DNA from: Verpa conica
Lineage: Eukaryota; Ascomycota; Pezizomycetes; Pezizales; Morchellaceae
Length of the DNA stretch: 64,000 bases
Assembly: GCA_033030425.1 (NCBI GenBank)
Contig: JAUFSD010000020.1
Coordinates: 682,001 to 746,000, forward strand
Reading direction: 5' to 3'
The notes beneath the pieces were generated by a model that was not told the origin of the DNA, did no database searches, and worked only from the letters and a program-made list of their open reading frames with translations. This document shows positions 9,699 to 22,102 of this stretch, piece by piece (position 1 is the stretch's first letter; every line of letters begins with the position of its first letter). Position numbers and translations under genes: made by a program.

Positions 9699-10796
9699 CA
9701 TATGTTCTCATAAACAGTTGACGAGAAAGTCCTGGATCCCGAAGAGTACATCAAGAGAGCAGAATGGTACCAGCAACAACTACCGGAAAGCTTACACTCT
9801 GAACTAGGCCGACTTTTTCTCAGTGGACTGGCCCATCGTGGAGATGGATTCATGATTAGAGGTATGATTATGGACCCAAGGGAGAGAACACTCGAGAAAG
9901 TCATCGAAGCATATAAGGCATGTGTATCTGGAGAAATGGGTAAGGCAGCACTAGATGATAAAGATGAGAAATACATTTATGGGGCCAAGCCAACCGAGAA
10001 ACCTACCGAGAAACGGACCGGTGAGACCGATAGCAATACCTTGAAGCCCAAACAGACAGAGCCGAAGAACTTTATGCCACAGGACTTGTTGTAGGCCCAA
10101 ATAAGTGTCATTACGGCAAACAATGAAAGCATCATACGGCAGGAGGCCAACACTCGCAAAATGACTCAAATGGCCGAGGAGCAGAATAGAAGTTTTCAGC
10201 AAATCCTTAGACTGTTTCATGGAGCGATGAACCACAATAGAACACAGAAAGGTGAGGTGACATCACAAGATGCTCGGATCCAACCGGTAAGTGATGTATC
10301 ATCAGGAGAGATGTCCAATAATCAGGCGGCACCTCCGAGAAATTCGATGGTAAGAACTCCACCACCAAGACAGTCTGGTTTTGATAGGAAGGACTTTGTT
10401 CCCATGTGGCCTGCCCCACGCCCAGGAGGGTATGGCGGGACCCGTGACCCGTTTATCTGCTGGAATTGTGGCCAAGAAGGACACTCCAACTATGATTGCA
10501 AGAATGCAGTACTACCTCCGGCAGAGAGACGTAGACTGCGAAATGAACATAATACTCGTAGGGAAGCCCAGATTAACGAACTTACAAACAATACACTTCC
10601 GAAGAATGGAGCTTGGCCAGCTAACACTGCCACTACCCGGACTCCAAACGTGCCAGCACCCATTATTTCTACGACTGCTCCGGCAATTACAGTGAACAGA
10701 ATTGAAGCCATGAATGATAACTCTCATGAAAACCAGCAAGGAAGTTCAGATGATGATCTTGAGACAGTACTGGCTGATGAGGACGTCGAAGAATAG
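9699..10796 (+). pseudogene. Gypsy element C gag, 5' truncated
   Basis: The frame from about 9717 encodes a helical Gag-type capsid stretch that runs through a TAG at 10092-10094 in the same frame. It continues with a Gln-rich helix and a CCHC knuckle (C-W-N-C-G-x2-G-H-x4-C, coded near 10459-10500). Gag forms the particle and binds the element RNA. The 5' part, including the start and the 5' LTR, is missing because LTR B copy 1 is joined directly to it. A TAG at 10794-10796 separates it from the next, in-frame segment. Both stops sit where a Trp codon would fit. Confidence 0.8.
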
Positions 10797-13482
10797 ATAA
10801 ACACTTACGCAGGGAGAGCAATAGGACTCGCTGTTGACTCTGGATCAGAGACCGAACAGTTGGAGAAGTCAAATAATAGGGAGAGCAGGTGTAGGGTCGC
10901 ATCAAAGATCTCTATAGATGAGAATATGCAAGAAGGGGAAACCCAAATGCCCCCATTCAAAATACCGACAGGATTTCAGATGCCAGCACATTTTGAAAGA
11001 CCTTGCATGGGCACTTTTGAAGTTCCTACCAAGAATCCTGAGAGACAACAGAAAGAGGGCCCAAGTGCAAAGAAAAGAGTTTTCCAGGATTTTGATATAG
11101 ATGCGGGGACAGATGCTGATACCGAGGACGACTCGGTGGAGGGGTCGCGTAGAGAGAAGAAACGTGGCGGTGCCAAGGACGATCCGGCAAATGGGTCGCG
11201 TAAGAAGGATAAACGACCGAAGGCGGAGGTCAGGCAGGCTAAAGTGAGGGCCAAAGGGAAGCAATTAGAATCAATTCAAGGTATGGTGGGTGAGCAACTA
11301 TTTGATTTTCACCAATGGTTAAAAGATACATGCATTTCTATGTCTGTCCTGCAATACCTACAGTCAAGTCCTCAGGGCAGGAGATTGCTAGGATGGGAGA
11401 TGGTATTAGCCTACCCACAGCGATGTCGCAGGCAACACAACTCTAGAAAGATCGAGACGGTTAGTGAACTTCTTCAAGAGACACCGAACACGGTCAAATG
11501 GATAAGCGACCAGGGCGCTAGGAAAGATTGGTTTGATATCCGCAACTGTAGCATCAAAGATTTACAAACCAATAACTTTGGGTCATTCTTTCTCACTCTG
11601 ACGGTTACAGTGGGAACGCGAAAGATGGTATTCAAAAAGGCAGTTCTAGATCCGGGGTCGGATCTCAACTTGATTACCCCAAAAGCTGCAAACCTCTGTA
11701 GAGCACTACTTATCGACACTAAGGGCACTTCAATGTCGGGAATGGCAATGAGAACGGCAGATGGGAAACGCCACAGACTCAAACAAGTCACAGAGGTGAC
11801 CTTTCAGGTCAATCGAGCCACTTACAATCAAGAATTCTTCTTAGTACCCTATGAGAACTCAAATGACTGTGAATTCTCAATGCTCTTAGGACTCCCATAG
11901 CTATATGATGCTCATGCGAAGTTCGACATCAGAAGCTTCATGTATACTATACAGGAACATGATGGAAGGATCATCGAACTAAGAGGGAAAAAGTATGAAC
12001 CACGTAAGTATTTGACCCTCGAATATCCACTGGTGGTTGATAAGTATCAGCATGAGATCACAGGGAAAATAATAGAGAAATATATCTACGATTGTGATCA
12101 GGCAAAAACAACGTTTATGGGAGGAGCACCAAGACTTAAAGTGCTCAAGAAAGGAGATGAAGATCGTTTGGGAGGGTACCCAAGAAAGATGAAAGAACAT
12201 TCCGGAGATGAGTCCGTAGGATTGTCTACAAGCGACTCAGAGGCTAAGGAGAACAGCGAATATGGTGCTAGATGTCTCGCACTATGCCAGATGTTCGCCG
12301 AAGAGGAGCAAGGTGAGAAAATACTAGTTGGAGAATTCCCTTACGTGGATGCAAGTACCTATTTGAAACTGTACGGAAGTCATGGTGAACAGTCTAAGGA
12401 AGCATGGGAGTGTTATGTGAAGGAGGAGGGAAAGAAGAAGTCGTCAAAAAACTAAGATGGTCAAAGTTTATCCGGAAGAAAAAAGAGGGCAAGGCGGGTG
12501 TACCTCAGAAGGGAAATGAAAAAGGTTGGGAAATAAAAATAAGAAAAACAAATATTGATAAGACGAGTGATAGTGATGAAAGAATCAACAGGAAATTAGC
12601 GGTGGAGAATATTATTAGAGCACCTGTTGATTGGATGAATGAGTTCACACATGATGAATGCGGTGCTTATTGCTTTTCAAATACTTTGTTCTTTGATGTT
12701 GATTTTGCTAATGTTAAGGAGGCTGTGCTTGCTGATGAGGCTTTTAGTAACGATACTTATAATAAAGACGCGTATATGATTAACTATGCATTGAATGCTG
12801 CGGCCCAGGAGGGTCTGCATGAGAGCATAGGTAGAAAGACTTGCTTTGTTGAAAAGAAAATAAAGGATATAGATGTGGGAAGATGGAAGGAAATGGACTT
12901 GTTGCCTAGCTATGACCAAGAGGTCAATATTAAGACAAATAGTTTTCCTTACTTGTGCGACGATGTGAAGAATACTACATGTGACAGAAATTCTGTAAAA
13001 GAAGTAGTTAGAGAGGTACCCCAGAGGGTTTTTTCCTTGGCAAGCATGGAGACTGATAATTCATGTAATAGGGCAAGGCGGAGTCCTGAGATAGAAGAAG
13101 TGGAGAATGAGTATGACGCAGAAATGAGGAGGACACGAGGGCGTGTCGCATCTAAAGGCTGCGGGTGTTGTGAAAAGGGAAACTGTAGGGTGTGGATGGA
13201 GTGCAGTGAGGACTGTGTGTGTCAATGTCCGGAGCCACCCACAAGATTGAAGAATCTGGTGAAGGATGGAAAGGATGGATCTGGACACAAGTTCTGCAAG
13301 GAAGATGAGTGGTGGTATGTCGGACATTAAGGACCTGAATCAGATACATTTATCGAAACAAATAATCAAGAAAGGACCAAGAAGAAAGTCCGATGGAAAG
13401 AACCACTTGAAGAACACATACCGACCAGAGAAAGGACTGAAGAGCCGGAAGAGATCATACTCTTCAGAATAGAGGTTCTCTT
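10797..13482 (+). pseudogene. Gypsy element C: protease-like region and linker of Pol
   Basis: In the same frame as gag, the segment 10797-11900 ends with a retropepsin-like domain: D-P-G-S-D at about 11650, where D-S/T-G would be usual, and L-L-G-L-P at the end. A TAG at 11898-11900 replaces a codon that is normally Trp after L-G-L-P. The frame continues past 11940 to 12455, then shifts near 12440 into the frame that ends with TAA at 13328-13330. This frame carries a Cys-rich cluster (13160-13230: repeated C-x-C and C-x3-C). A basic segment follows up to the point where LTR B copy 2 is inserted at 13482. The pattern is a Gypsy Pol with few, mostly TAG, disruptions. Confidence 0.75.
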
Positions 13483-14638
13483 TGTGAAACTGGCCTATAC
13501 AATTGTCCAGGCTACGTCCCGTCAAGCTTGGAGTTCAGTTCGAAGGTATAAGATACCAGCTACCAAGGTCTCCTCAGTCAACGGTAGTAGTTGTTCCTTT
13601 AAATCGCACAAGAGAGTTACGAACTACGATATCGTCAAGACTCACTAGAGTTAGTTGGATAGAGCGGAAAGTTGTTCAGTTGAAGTTTCGAAAGTCACAA
13701 GCAAAATGTTTGTAATAGAGTTATAAGGTAAAGGTAGTTCAATAGATTCAAATATATTGATAAGACTTGTTCTTCCCGTTGATGTTCTGGTAAAGAGACA
13801 AATCTGCCGACTATTTTATATACCGCGGTTTGGGCTCGCAGATTTATTCTAAATCCTAATACAAATGCCTGGGAACCCCCGAAGACCCTGAAAACCTGCC
13901 AAACAATCGTGCCATACAATACAAATCTTACAACACAGTATCAACGCCAATACAAATACATTCCCCCCATACTTATGCAAATCCCGACCAGTCTAAGCAC
14001 TTTGTCCCGGCCCTATCGTCTATTCTAGTCAAGCCCGAAGATGTACTAGAGTAATGCAATCATGTAAAACTGTTAGTGAGCCAATCTGTACTGTGCGGAC
14101 GGGCCAATAAGTGTACTAACTACCGTATCTGTTCCGTCCTTGCATGTTCCCTTGTGGCAGAGAGTCACCAAAGCCCTTTGGTACTAATCAGCAAGCAGTA
14201 CTGGGAAGCGGGGCCTTCCTTCATACCGTTAGTTTGTCAAGAAACATGCCCCAACTGGCGGAGGGCACAACTCCGTCAGTTCTTATCCGATTTCCTTGAT
14301 TCTTTCACCAGTCAGCTCCAAATCATGCCCTCTCATATACCCTCCAAATTTGGTTCGAACGGACGAATTTTCCTGACGCTCCAGGGGTTATTTTTGGGGT
14401 CCAAAGCTTGTATTTTTACTATGCATTTACAGCAACTCTGAGGGGCCCCCCCAGCACCCGGTGGGTGGTATAGTGGGGCGTCCTGCAGGAGATAGCCGCC
14501 AGCAATTATATCCATACATGCTTCTCCCCAAACCCCTCTCACGTTTGAGAAACGAACAAGGGATCAAGTTACCTAGATAGTCAAACAAGTGGTCTTCATG
14601 GTTCCCAGAAATACTCCTCTTATCAGGTGCCTACAACA
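13483..14638 (-). mobile_element. Solo LTR of family B, copy 2, inside Gypsy C
   Basis: The plus strand begins TGTGAAACTGG and ends CCTACAACA. It is flanked by a perfect 5-bp duplication CTCTT (13478-13482 and 14639-14643), which defines both ends of family B as an LTR-type element of 1156 bp. It is inverted relative to copy 1. It splits the Gypsy C pol between the protease/linker and the reverse transcriptase. No internal genes remain, as expected after LTR-LTR recombination. Confidence 0.85.
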
Positions 14639-16618
14639 CTCTTCATCTGAAAGAACTGGAATGACGAACAGGCGCCAAGGTGTATCCCTCAAAGACTGGC
14701 AAATGAGAAAGAGAGACAAAAGATAGCCAATGTCAGGATCGCGGTCATGCAGGAACAGAAACTATCCAAAGGACCAAAAATTAAATCGCATATAGAGATG
14801 CCGGATGAGCTATTACTGCCGAAAGCCTTTCCCACAGATCGCAGACTAGTTTACAGGGATCTTAAACCATCAGATCTACCAGCATATGATGAGCTGGAGG
14901 AGTAGTCAAAGAAAATGGGCATAAAAATAGGACCAATTGCAGAGACAAGAGAACAGAGGCAACTAGTACTAGAACTGGCGTGGGTATACAGAGACCTCGA
15001 CTCAGGTGATCTCTCTACCCTGAAAGTCACCGACCTCATATATCATAAAGTTCATCTGGTACCAGGATCAAAGCCAGCGGCAGCCAAGTATCGGAGAAGG
15101 ACATTTGCTAGTGACGAGGAATTCATGGTTGAAAGAGTCGATGCCGGACTCACAACAATTCCACCACTCTACAAAAGATGCATGTCACCATACAATGCGG
15201 CTCCACAAGTGGTCCTTCGATCAGACGCAAAGAAGAGGTTTACAATAAACTATCAACCTTTCAACAAGCAAGAGATTCGAACAGCCTTTCAACTGGAATC
15301 ATTAGACCGAATTGTTGATTACTTATCAAACCCAAAGATCACATCATATTCAAAATAGGACTTTTCCAACTACTTTTATAGCCTACCAGTAGAGGAGGCC
15401 TCTCAGATATATCTTGCATTCTCATACCCAGGAGGACAAGTCTGTCCTACAACAGTTCTACAAGGATTAGGAGGGGTGGCACAGACAGGGGCAGCTGCGG
15501 TAAAAATTGCGTTTGGACCTATACCCCTGCCACAGCCAGATTCAATGCTGTTTGGTGAGGAGTTCATGGTTTATTAGGATGATTTGATGGCGGGACACGA
15601 AGGAGGGTTTTGGTCACAATACAACTTTATTAAAGACAGACTATTCCCTCGCATCGAGTGGGCAAGATTCTCGCTAGCATTTAAAAAAATGGAATTATTT
15701 ATGGGAACCATTACAGCGATTGGGATCAAGTTCAACATAGGGGGGGTGGTTGAAATACTACCGGAAAGAATAGAGAGGATCCTCGCATGGAGCACCCCAA
15801 CTTCCCCCACCGAGGTTAGAGCGTTCCTAGGAGCTATGGGAATCTGCCGAAGATGGATAAGAAACTACACAGAAAACGCTAGACCATTAACCCGGTTGAC
15901 CGGAAAGGGGACCTGGCAATGGAGAAAGGAATTTGAAAATAAATCCTTCAACCTTATCAAAGAAGCAATGATTGAAAGATTGACGATGTATGGGCCAAGA
16001 CCAGGCAGAGCATGTGTAGTATTTTCCAAGGCATCACAGAAGGCAGGAGGCATTGTTATAATGCAGCCAGAAACGGATGACACTCCAATATCTACAAAGG
16101 CTACAACCCTTCGACCAATATTGTTTGATTCAGTACCCTACCCACCGGTGGTTCAAAGATATACAACTCATAAACAAGAACGATGGACATTAGTGCACTT
16201 CCTTAAAAGATGGAAACATCTTATACATTGTCAGGATCCGAGGGGCCCTTCACTCATCTGTACACCGAATAGGCAAATAATCGACTTCATAAATCAGGAA
16301 CATGAAGGGATATTCCTTAAATGGGCCATATTTCTGGAAGGGATGAACATTGAGTTCAAACTGGTGACGGAGATACGCATGGGACCTGCAAAAGGGATTG
16401 CCGAGGTGATATTCTGTGAAGCTGGCGATTGTGAGAAAAGTGAGGAGCTAGAGCAATTCGGAGATGAGATAGATGTTAGAAGAGTAGAGAGAGTCGAGGG
16501 GAAGACAGAAGACGAGAACACCTTGCTAAATAACAGACAGACAAGAAAGGCTCGGAGATTGGAGCGGTGGGACAGGCATGTGGAAGATGCATTCACTACA
16601 GCCCCAAGAATAAGTTAA
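14639..16618 (+). pseudogene. Gypsy element C: reverse transcriptase and RNase H
   Basis: After the B solo LTR the Pol frame resumes with a TGA at 14648 and then runs in one frame to 16618. Reverse transcriptase homology starts around 15070 (P-G-S-K-P), includes the catalytic Y-x-D-D at 15572-15583, and passes into a connection/RNase H-like region (about 15780-16250). Three TAG codons break it, at 14903-14905, 15356-15358 and 15575-15577. The last is the x of Y-x-D-D, and all three fit Trp positions. The enzyme would copy the element RNA; this copy is inactive. A TAA at 16616-16618 closes the frame. Confidence 0.85.
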
Positions 16619-18850
16619 GAAAGGAAGGAGGAGGCAGTCCGGAAGAAATGGATCCCTCATGTTGCAATGAACTTGAAGCCTCTTATAGTGAGAAGCACAC
16701 AAGAAATGGATTTGGATGAGGATGGTGATACCACAATATCCGAGGGTAATCCTCCAAAGAAGACAGCAGTACCCATGAGTACGGTAGAAGAGCCGGAATT
16801 GGAAACAACAAATGCAGAAGAATATTATCAGGAATCTGATTGGTATTGCGATATTGTGAGGTATCTTAAAAAAGGGAGCCTTCCGAAGGATCATAAGGCT
16901 CAGTATACCCATGTAAAAAACTTTAGACGAACTGCGTCCCGGTTTATCCTTATCAACAAAAGACTCTTCTATAAGTTTGCGAATGGGAATAGGGGACTGT
17001 GTATCATGGAATCCCAAGTAGTCGAGACACTGGGAGAAGCTCATGACAGACATGGTCACTTCTCACATAAGATTGTGCTCAAGAGACTGGCAGACGTATG
17101 GTGGCCAACTAGAGCTGCTGACGTACAACAATGGATCGCGACTTGCAAAGTTTGTGCCTACTTTGGGTGTTATTTTTTCCGAGATTCTCAGTCTGTCTTT
17201 CCCTGTTTGTATAACATTTTATCTCCATTTGCTACATTTCATTATGATGACAGTTCTGATTGTTTTTTGATACATTTTTACATTTATTACATTTTTACAT
17301 AACTACTAATGTTTATCGAAGGTCGCATACCTTATTACCCACATGTATGGCGCCATTTGTTATGAGTCATATTTTGTTGCACTCATTTTATGTTTACTCA
17401 ACACTCCATTTCGCTTACAAGCATTGTATTACTCATTTCTTTTGGTTACCTTTACTTTGTTACGGTTTTCAGGGTCAAACGGCGTTCCCACCTCGGTTTT
17501 CACATTGTTATCTCGGTTGGAGGATAAAGGACTTTTCTGTATAAATAGCGGGCCGTTCTCCCTCTTTCTAGGACTGTAATTCTCTAGACATAGACAACAA
17601 TCTACTACGCTATCTTGTTTGGTATTACATGCTCAGAATTCTCGCCTGCCTGTTCTTTATAGTAATAGTTTATTCTGTTGCTACCACCCATTCACTGGCT
17701 TTACGCTTCTTTCTGTGCACCGTACCTGTAGAATTATACCATTAGGACTCGCGTCCTAAGCTGTTACTCCGCTATTGTTCACATTGGGCCCACAAAGAGA
17801 TCAGAACCAATTAGACCAATCCTCACATTTGACCCATTTGATATGCTGGGTATTGACTTTATTGGGCCATTAGATCTCACTAGTCGAGGAAACAAATACA
17901 TCTTACACGTGGTTGACTATTTTACACAATACAGTTGGGCCTTTGCACTACCCAATAACACGGGGCAGATAGTTATCCATGTGATGGAAAAATTCTTCAA
18001 TGACTTTGCAGCCCCAATGGTGATTTATTCCGATCGAGGAAACCACTTTGTGGGAAAGACCATCAAGGCATTCTGGAAGCGGAAAGGAATCCTGCACATA
18101 CCTTTCCCTTCATCATCACCACGTAGTACAGGCATGGTTGAGAAACACAATGGACTTCTGGAAGAGAGACTTAGAAGGGTCACCAAGTCGGCAGGAGGGA
18201 ATGAACTTGAGGAATGGGATAAGTACCTCTCAAGGGCATCACATGCACTGAATACTCGGGATATGAGCATCCATGGGTTTTCTCCCTTTCAATTGATGTT
18301 TGGAGTTGCCCCGCAACTCAGACTTCCCGCTGAGAATCCGATGCTTGCGCAATTGCTAGAAGTTAAACAGATTATAATGGGGGCTATGAATAATACAGTT
18401 CAAAAATATCCAGAACCGGACCAGAGTGAAATGATTTGGTTTGATGAAAGGCGGCAAGAGTGGAAGACGGAGGCGCGAAAGAGACGAATAGAGGAAGCGG
18501 AGAGGACAGTGGAGAGAAGCCAGAAGAAATTGACAAAGAAAGAACAAATCATGATTGGGGATATGGTGATGCTTTTAGACAGTCATGTACGAGCTCAAAA
18601 AGGAATGAAGTTGCATAGCAGATGGAATGGACCTTTCCTAGTTGCTGGAAAAACTCGGGGATCCGCATTCATTCTACAGCATATACATACGCAAGTACCA
18701 TTTCCAGGGACTCACCACCGGGATTCCCTCAAGTTGTATCTCCCAAGGGCTAAAGAACTGGGCGGTGAAACAATGATAAGTGTACCGCCAAATCTGAACC
18801 TGCAAACCTATCAAAGGAAGATCTATAAATATCTTATGGGTAAAGTGTAG
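16619..18850 (+). pseudogene. Gypsy element C: integrase, split by a solo LTR
   Basis: The first part (16667-17167) holds the zinc-binding region of the integrase (H...H near 17055 and C-x2-C near 17147). A family A LTR lies at 17168-17783. With one TTGGG copy removed, the frame joins cleanly to the second part (17784-18850). That part has the core motif G-I-D-F-I-G-P, then a D-R-G-N-H-F region and an S-T-G-M-V-E motif as the catalytic Glu, then a basic coiled segment and a C-terminal SH3-like/GPFLV region. The protein inserts element cDNA into the host genome. Apart from the LTR this half of C is nearly unbroken. Confidence 0.85.
17168..17783 (+). mobile_element. Solo LTR of Copia family A, in Gypsy C integrase
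   Basis: This 616-bp copy reads TGTTATTTTTTCC...GTTCACA and is flanked by TTGGG on both sides (17163-17167 and 17784-17788). It lies in the sense orientation on the plus strand. Scattered differences, mostly transitions, separate it from the LTRs of the complete element, so it is an older insertion than 2083-7907. Confidence 0.93.
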
Positions 18851-19308
18851 CGATTAAAAAAACAGTCGAATATGTATTAGGAGGTGATGGGACACTGAAT
18901 AAATAATTCAGAGAGTTATAGTCAACCCGGAGGATGCAATGAAGTGAAAGGACAGACACAGATGATTATATATTGATAATGATGGAGGTAGGAGGAGATC
19001 AAGAGGGGTTTCTGGTAAGGACTACAAGGGTCAAATGATAAGGGGAGGAAGAGAAAGGAGGGATGGTGAATGGTTGGATATTATAAGTTATTTTATTATC
19101 GGGACAGTATTAGCTAGTCGGGTGCATATATTTAGACGGCATTGTGGGTTCTTTTGCTCTCGGGCGAGAGCACGCGTGGGAGTGCCATTGTGGGTCACGG
19201 GTTAAGGATAAGTTAAGATATAGGTGGTCACACTGGGTGGGTATATAACCCACCCGTCACTCATGTAACCTAAGATCATCCATCGTGCAATCAATTTTAG
19301 TCACAACA
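18851..19308 (+). repeat. Gypsy C 3' untranslated region and probable 3' LTR
   Basis: After the integrase stop there is an untranslated stretch ending in a purine tract (about 19036-19060, GGGGAGGAAGAGAAAGGAGGG). A sequence of about 245 bp then looks like an LTR: it starts at a TG near 19062, holds a TATA-like box (GTATATAACC, 19241-19250) and ends CACAACA at 19308. Element D begins right after it. The start of the LTR is uncertain because no second copy is present for comparison. Confidence 0.45.
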
Positions 19309-19780
19309 CTACTTTGTCAGGGGTTGGTAGTCTTTGCTGACGTCCAGGGATTTTGCTCAGGCGGTAGGGCTCGAGGAACTCTACGTAGAAGACATTATTT
19401 ATCTTGACCTGATGGGGCAAGTCCAACTGGCACGCGCGAGTTCCCACTAGCTTAGCAATTCTGAAAGGTCCTAGCTTTTTATGGTCGAGTTTCTTGGTGC
19501 TTCGGCGACTTTTAATATTCACAGCGTTGACAATGACGCGGTCTCCTATTTTAAAACTTGGAGGGTCCATGCGTTTCTGGTCAAAATACTTTCCCATGCG
19601 CTCTCTGGTTTCTTTCAGACGGTTGCTAGCCTTGTCGTGGATGCCTCGGACATAGTGAGCTTACAGTTCACTAGCCGGATTTTTGACTTCCACTTGAGTT
19701 GGCCAGTTGGTTCGCAGGTGGTAACTATAGTTCGTGTAGAAAGGAGTTTGCTTCGTAGTTGTTGCAGCTGAGTTATTATA
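19309..19780 (-). pseudogene. Gypsy element D: integrase C-terminal part
   Basis: On the minus strand this continues the D integrase after the solo LTR at 19781-20397: a helical linker with one in-frame TAA, then a conserved segment (Y-F-D-Q-K-R, F-K-I-G-D-R-V, L-G-P-F-R-I) typical of the C-terminal domain of Tf1/sushi-like Gypsy integrases. The stop TGA lies at about 19301-19303, inside the end of the C LTR, so D is cut off here. No chromodomain is seen. Confidence 0.8.
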
Positions 19781-20397
19781 TGTGAAGAATAGTGGAGTAA
19801 CAGCTTAGGACGCAAGTCCTAATGGTATAACTCTACAGGTACGATGCACAGAAAGAAGCGTAAAGCCAGTGAATTGGTGGTAGCAACAGAATAAACTATT
19901 ACTATAAAGAACAGGCAAGCGAGAAGTCTGAGCATGTAATACCAAACAAGATAGTGTAGTAGATTGGTGTCTATGTCTAGAGAATTACTGTCCCAGAAAG
20001 AGGGAGAACAGCCCGCTATTTATACAGAAAAGTCCTTTATCCTCCGACCGAGATAACTATGTGAAAACCGAGGTGGGAACGCCGTTTAACCCTGAAAACC
20101 ATAACAAAGTAAAGGTAACCAAAAGAAATGAGTAATACAATGCTTGTAAGCGAAATGGAGTGTTGAGTAAACATAAAATGAGCGCAACAAAATATGACTC
20201 ATAACAAATGGCGCAATACATGTGAGTAATAAGGTATGCGACCTTACGATAAACATTAGTAGTTATGTAAAAATGTAATAAATGTAAAAATGTATCAAGA
20301 AAACAATCAGTACTGCCGTCGTAATGAAATGTAGCAAATGGAGATGAAATGTTCTACAATCAAGGAAAGACAGACTGAGAATCTCGAAAAAATAACA
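19781..20397 (-). mobile_element. Solo LTR of Copia family A, in Gypsy D integrase
   Basis: This 617-bp copy, antisense on the plus strand (TGTGAAGAATAG...AATAACA), is flanked by TTATA at 19776-19780 and 20398-20402. It splits the integrase of element D. Confidence 0.93.
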
Positions 20398-22102
20398 TTA
20401 TATGCGTACTCAGCTAGTGGAAACAATTCGACCCAATCATTCTGTTCGTAATTGCAGAATGCACGAATGTAATGTTCTAGTACTTGGTTGACCCGTTCTG
20501 TTTGTCCGTCTGTTTGAGGGTGGAACACTGTGCTCATCTGAGTTTTCACATCGAGGAGAAACATCAGCGATCTCCAGAAGCTAGAGGTGAACTTAGCGTC
20601 TCTGTCGAAGACGATGCTGAGAGATAAGCCATGATAGCGCCAAATCTGGCTCAGGAAGGTTTTGGCTAGGTCCTGAGCCGTAGCTGATTCTTTCAGAGGA
20701 ATAAAGTGTGACATCTTTGTGAACCTGTCCACGACGACCCATATCTGTGTCATTCCTTCAGACACAGGTAACTGCGTAATGAAATCCATAGACACGGATT
20801 CCCACAGACAGTGTGGTGTTTTGAGAGGCAACAATTTACTGTACTTACTGTGTTGGCTTGGCTTGTTGCGTTGGCAGTGGTCGCAGGAACGGATGTAATC
20901 GTCTACCCAGTGATCTAGGTTAGGCCAGTAGAAATTTCGTGAGATTAGTTCTAGTGTTTTGTCCTGACCAAAATGTCCTGCGATTTTAGAGTCGTGTTCT
21001 GCCTCTGCGATCTGGATTTTGAGGGCGTTGCTTGCTGGTATATAAAGTCTGTTTTGGAAGTATACCAGGTTGTCGTGCACTGAGAATTCCTTTGCTGCTC
21101 CTGACTTCTTTCTGAGAACCTTCTCCTTAATTCCTACCCATTTTGGGTCTCCCAGCTCCGCCTGCCGTACTTTTCCCAAAAACACCTTGTCCCAGTTGAC
21201 AATTTCCATGGCAGCAAGCGAGGCTGATGATCCCAGTTCCACTTCTCCGGGTTCCAGTTCGAGTTGTCCAGATTTGAAGAAAATTTCTACGGGTTGTTTG
21301 TCAGTAGTGCCCCCCCCTTCCAGGCGGTACTCCGAACGCCTTGATAGTGCATCAGCCTTTTCATTCTTTGTTCCGGGTCGATAAATAATTTTAAAATCGA
21401 ACTCGGCCAGGTTCTCCGCCCATTGAGCCTGTCGCCTCGTGAGTTGCTTAGTGGTAGAGAAGTACTCTAGGTTACGGTGATCGGTATAAACGACTACCAT
21501 GTACCTAGCGCCTTCGAGATATTGCCTCCACTGCTTGATTGCTACCACTATAGCCAACATTTCCTTGTCCCAAACGTCATAATTGACTTCCGCCGGGACC
21601 AGCTTTTGTGAGTAGATAGCGACAGGGTGTAACTTAGTGTCGATTTCTTGGGACAGGATGGCTGCGATTGCAAAGTCGCTAGCGTCTGTTTCCACGTATG
21701 TCTGGCAATCAGGGTCGAAGTGGGCTAGAATAGGGACTGAGGTGAAGAGGTTTTTGAGTTTGTCGAACGCCTCTTGTGCCTCGTTTGACCACGTGAAGTT
21801 CTTATCGTTATCATGTCTGGTACAATCGATTATGGGTTTACAGACCCCTGAGAAGTTATGGATGAACTTTCTATAGAAGTTGGCAAACTCCATAAAAGCT
21901 TGCACATCCTTCACGCTCTGTGGAGCTTGCCATTCCAGGATTGACATGATTTTGTCATTTGCCATGGAGACACCTTCAAGACCTAGCATATAGCCAAGGA
22001 ATTTGATTTTCTGCTGGTTGAAGAAGAACTTCTTAGGATTGGCAACCAGATTGTTTTCCTGTAGCTTCTGGAGAACAATTTTGACTAATCGGATGTGTTC
22101 CT
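20398..22102 (-). pseudogene. Gypsy element D: RT end, RNase H, integrase core
   Basis: The minus-strand frame is open for about 1.7 kb. It starts inside the RT thumb/connection region (F-L-G-Y-M-L). RNase H follows (E-T-D-A-S-D-F-A near 21690, T-D-H-R-N-L-E-Y near 21475). The integrase has an H2C2 finger (H...H near 20970, C-x2-C near 20875) and a core with M-D-F-I-x-Q-L-P, F-D-R-D-A-K-F and H-P-Q-T-D-G-Q-T-E-R, so the D-D-E triad is kept. It is bounded on both sides by family A solo LTRs. No stop lies within this segment, which contrasts with the TAG-rich element C. Confidence 0.9.

Noticed and set aside
13061..13327. Minus-strand ORF opposite Gypsy C
   Set aside because: It is the shadow of the Cys-rich coding region on the plus strand.
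9699..16618. Idea that Gypsy C uses TAG as a Trp codon
   Set aside because: Many TGG codons remain in the same frames, and TAA/TGA stops and a frameshift are also present. RIP-type mutation explains the pattern more simply.
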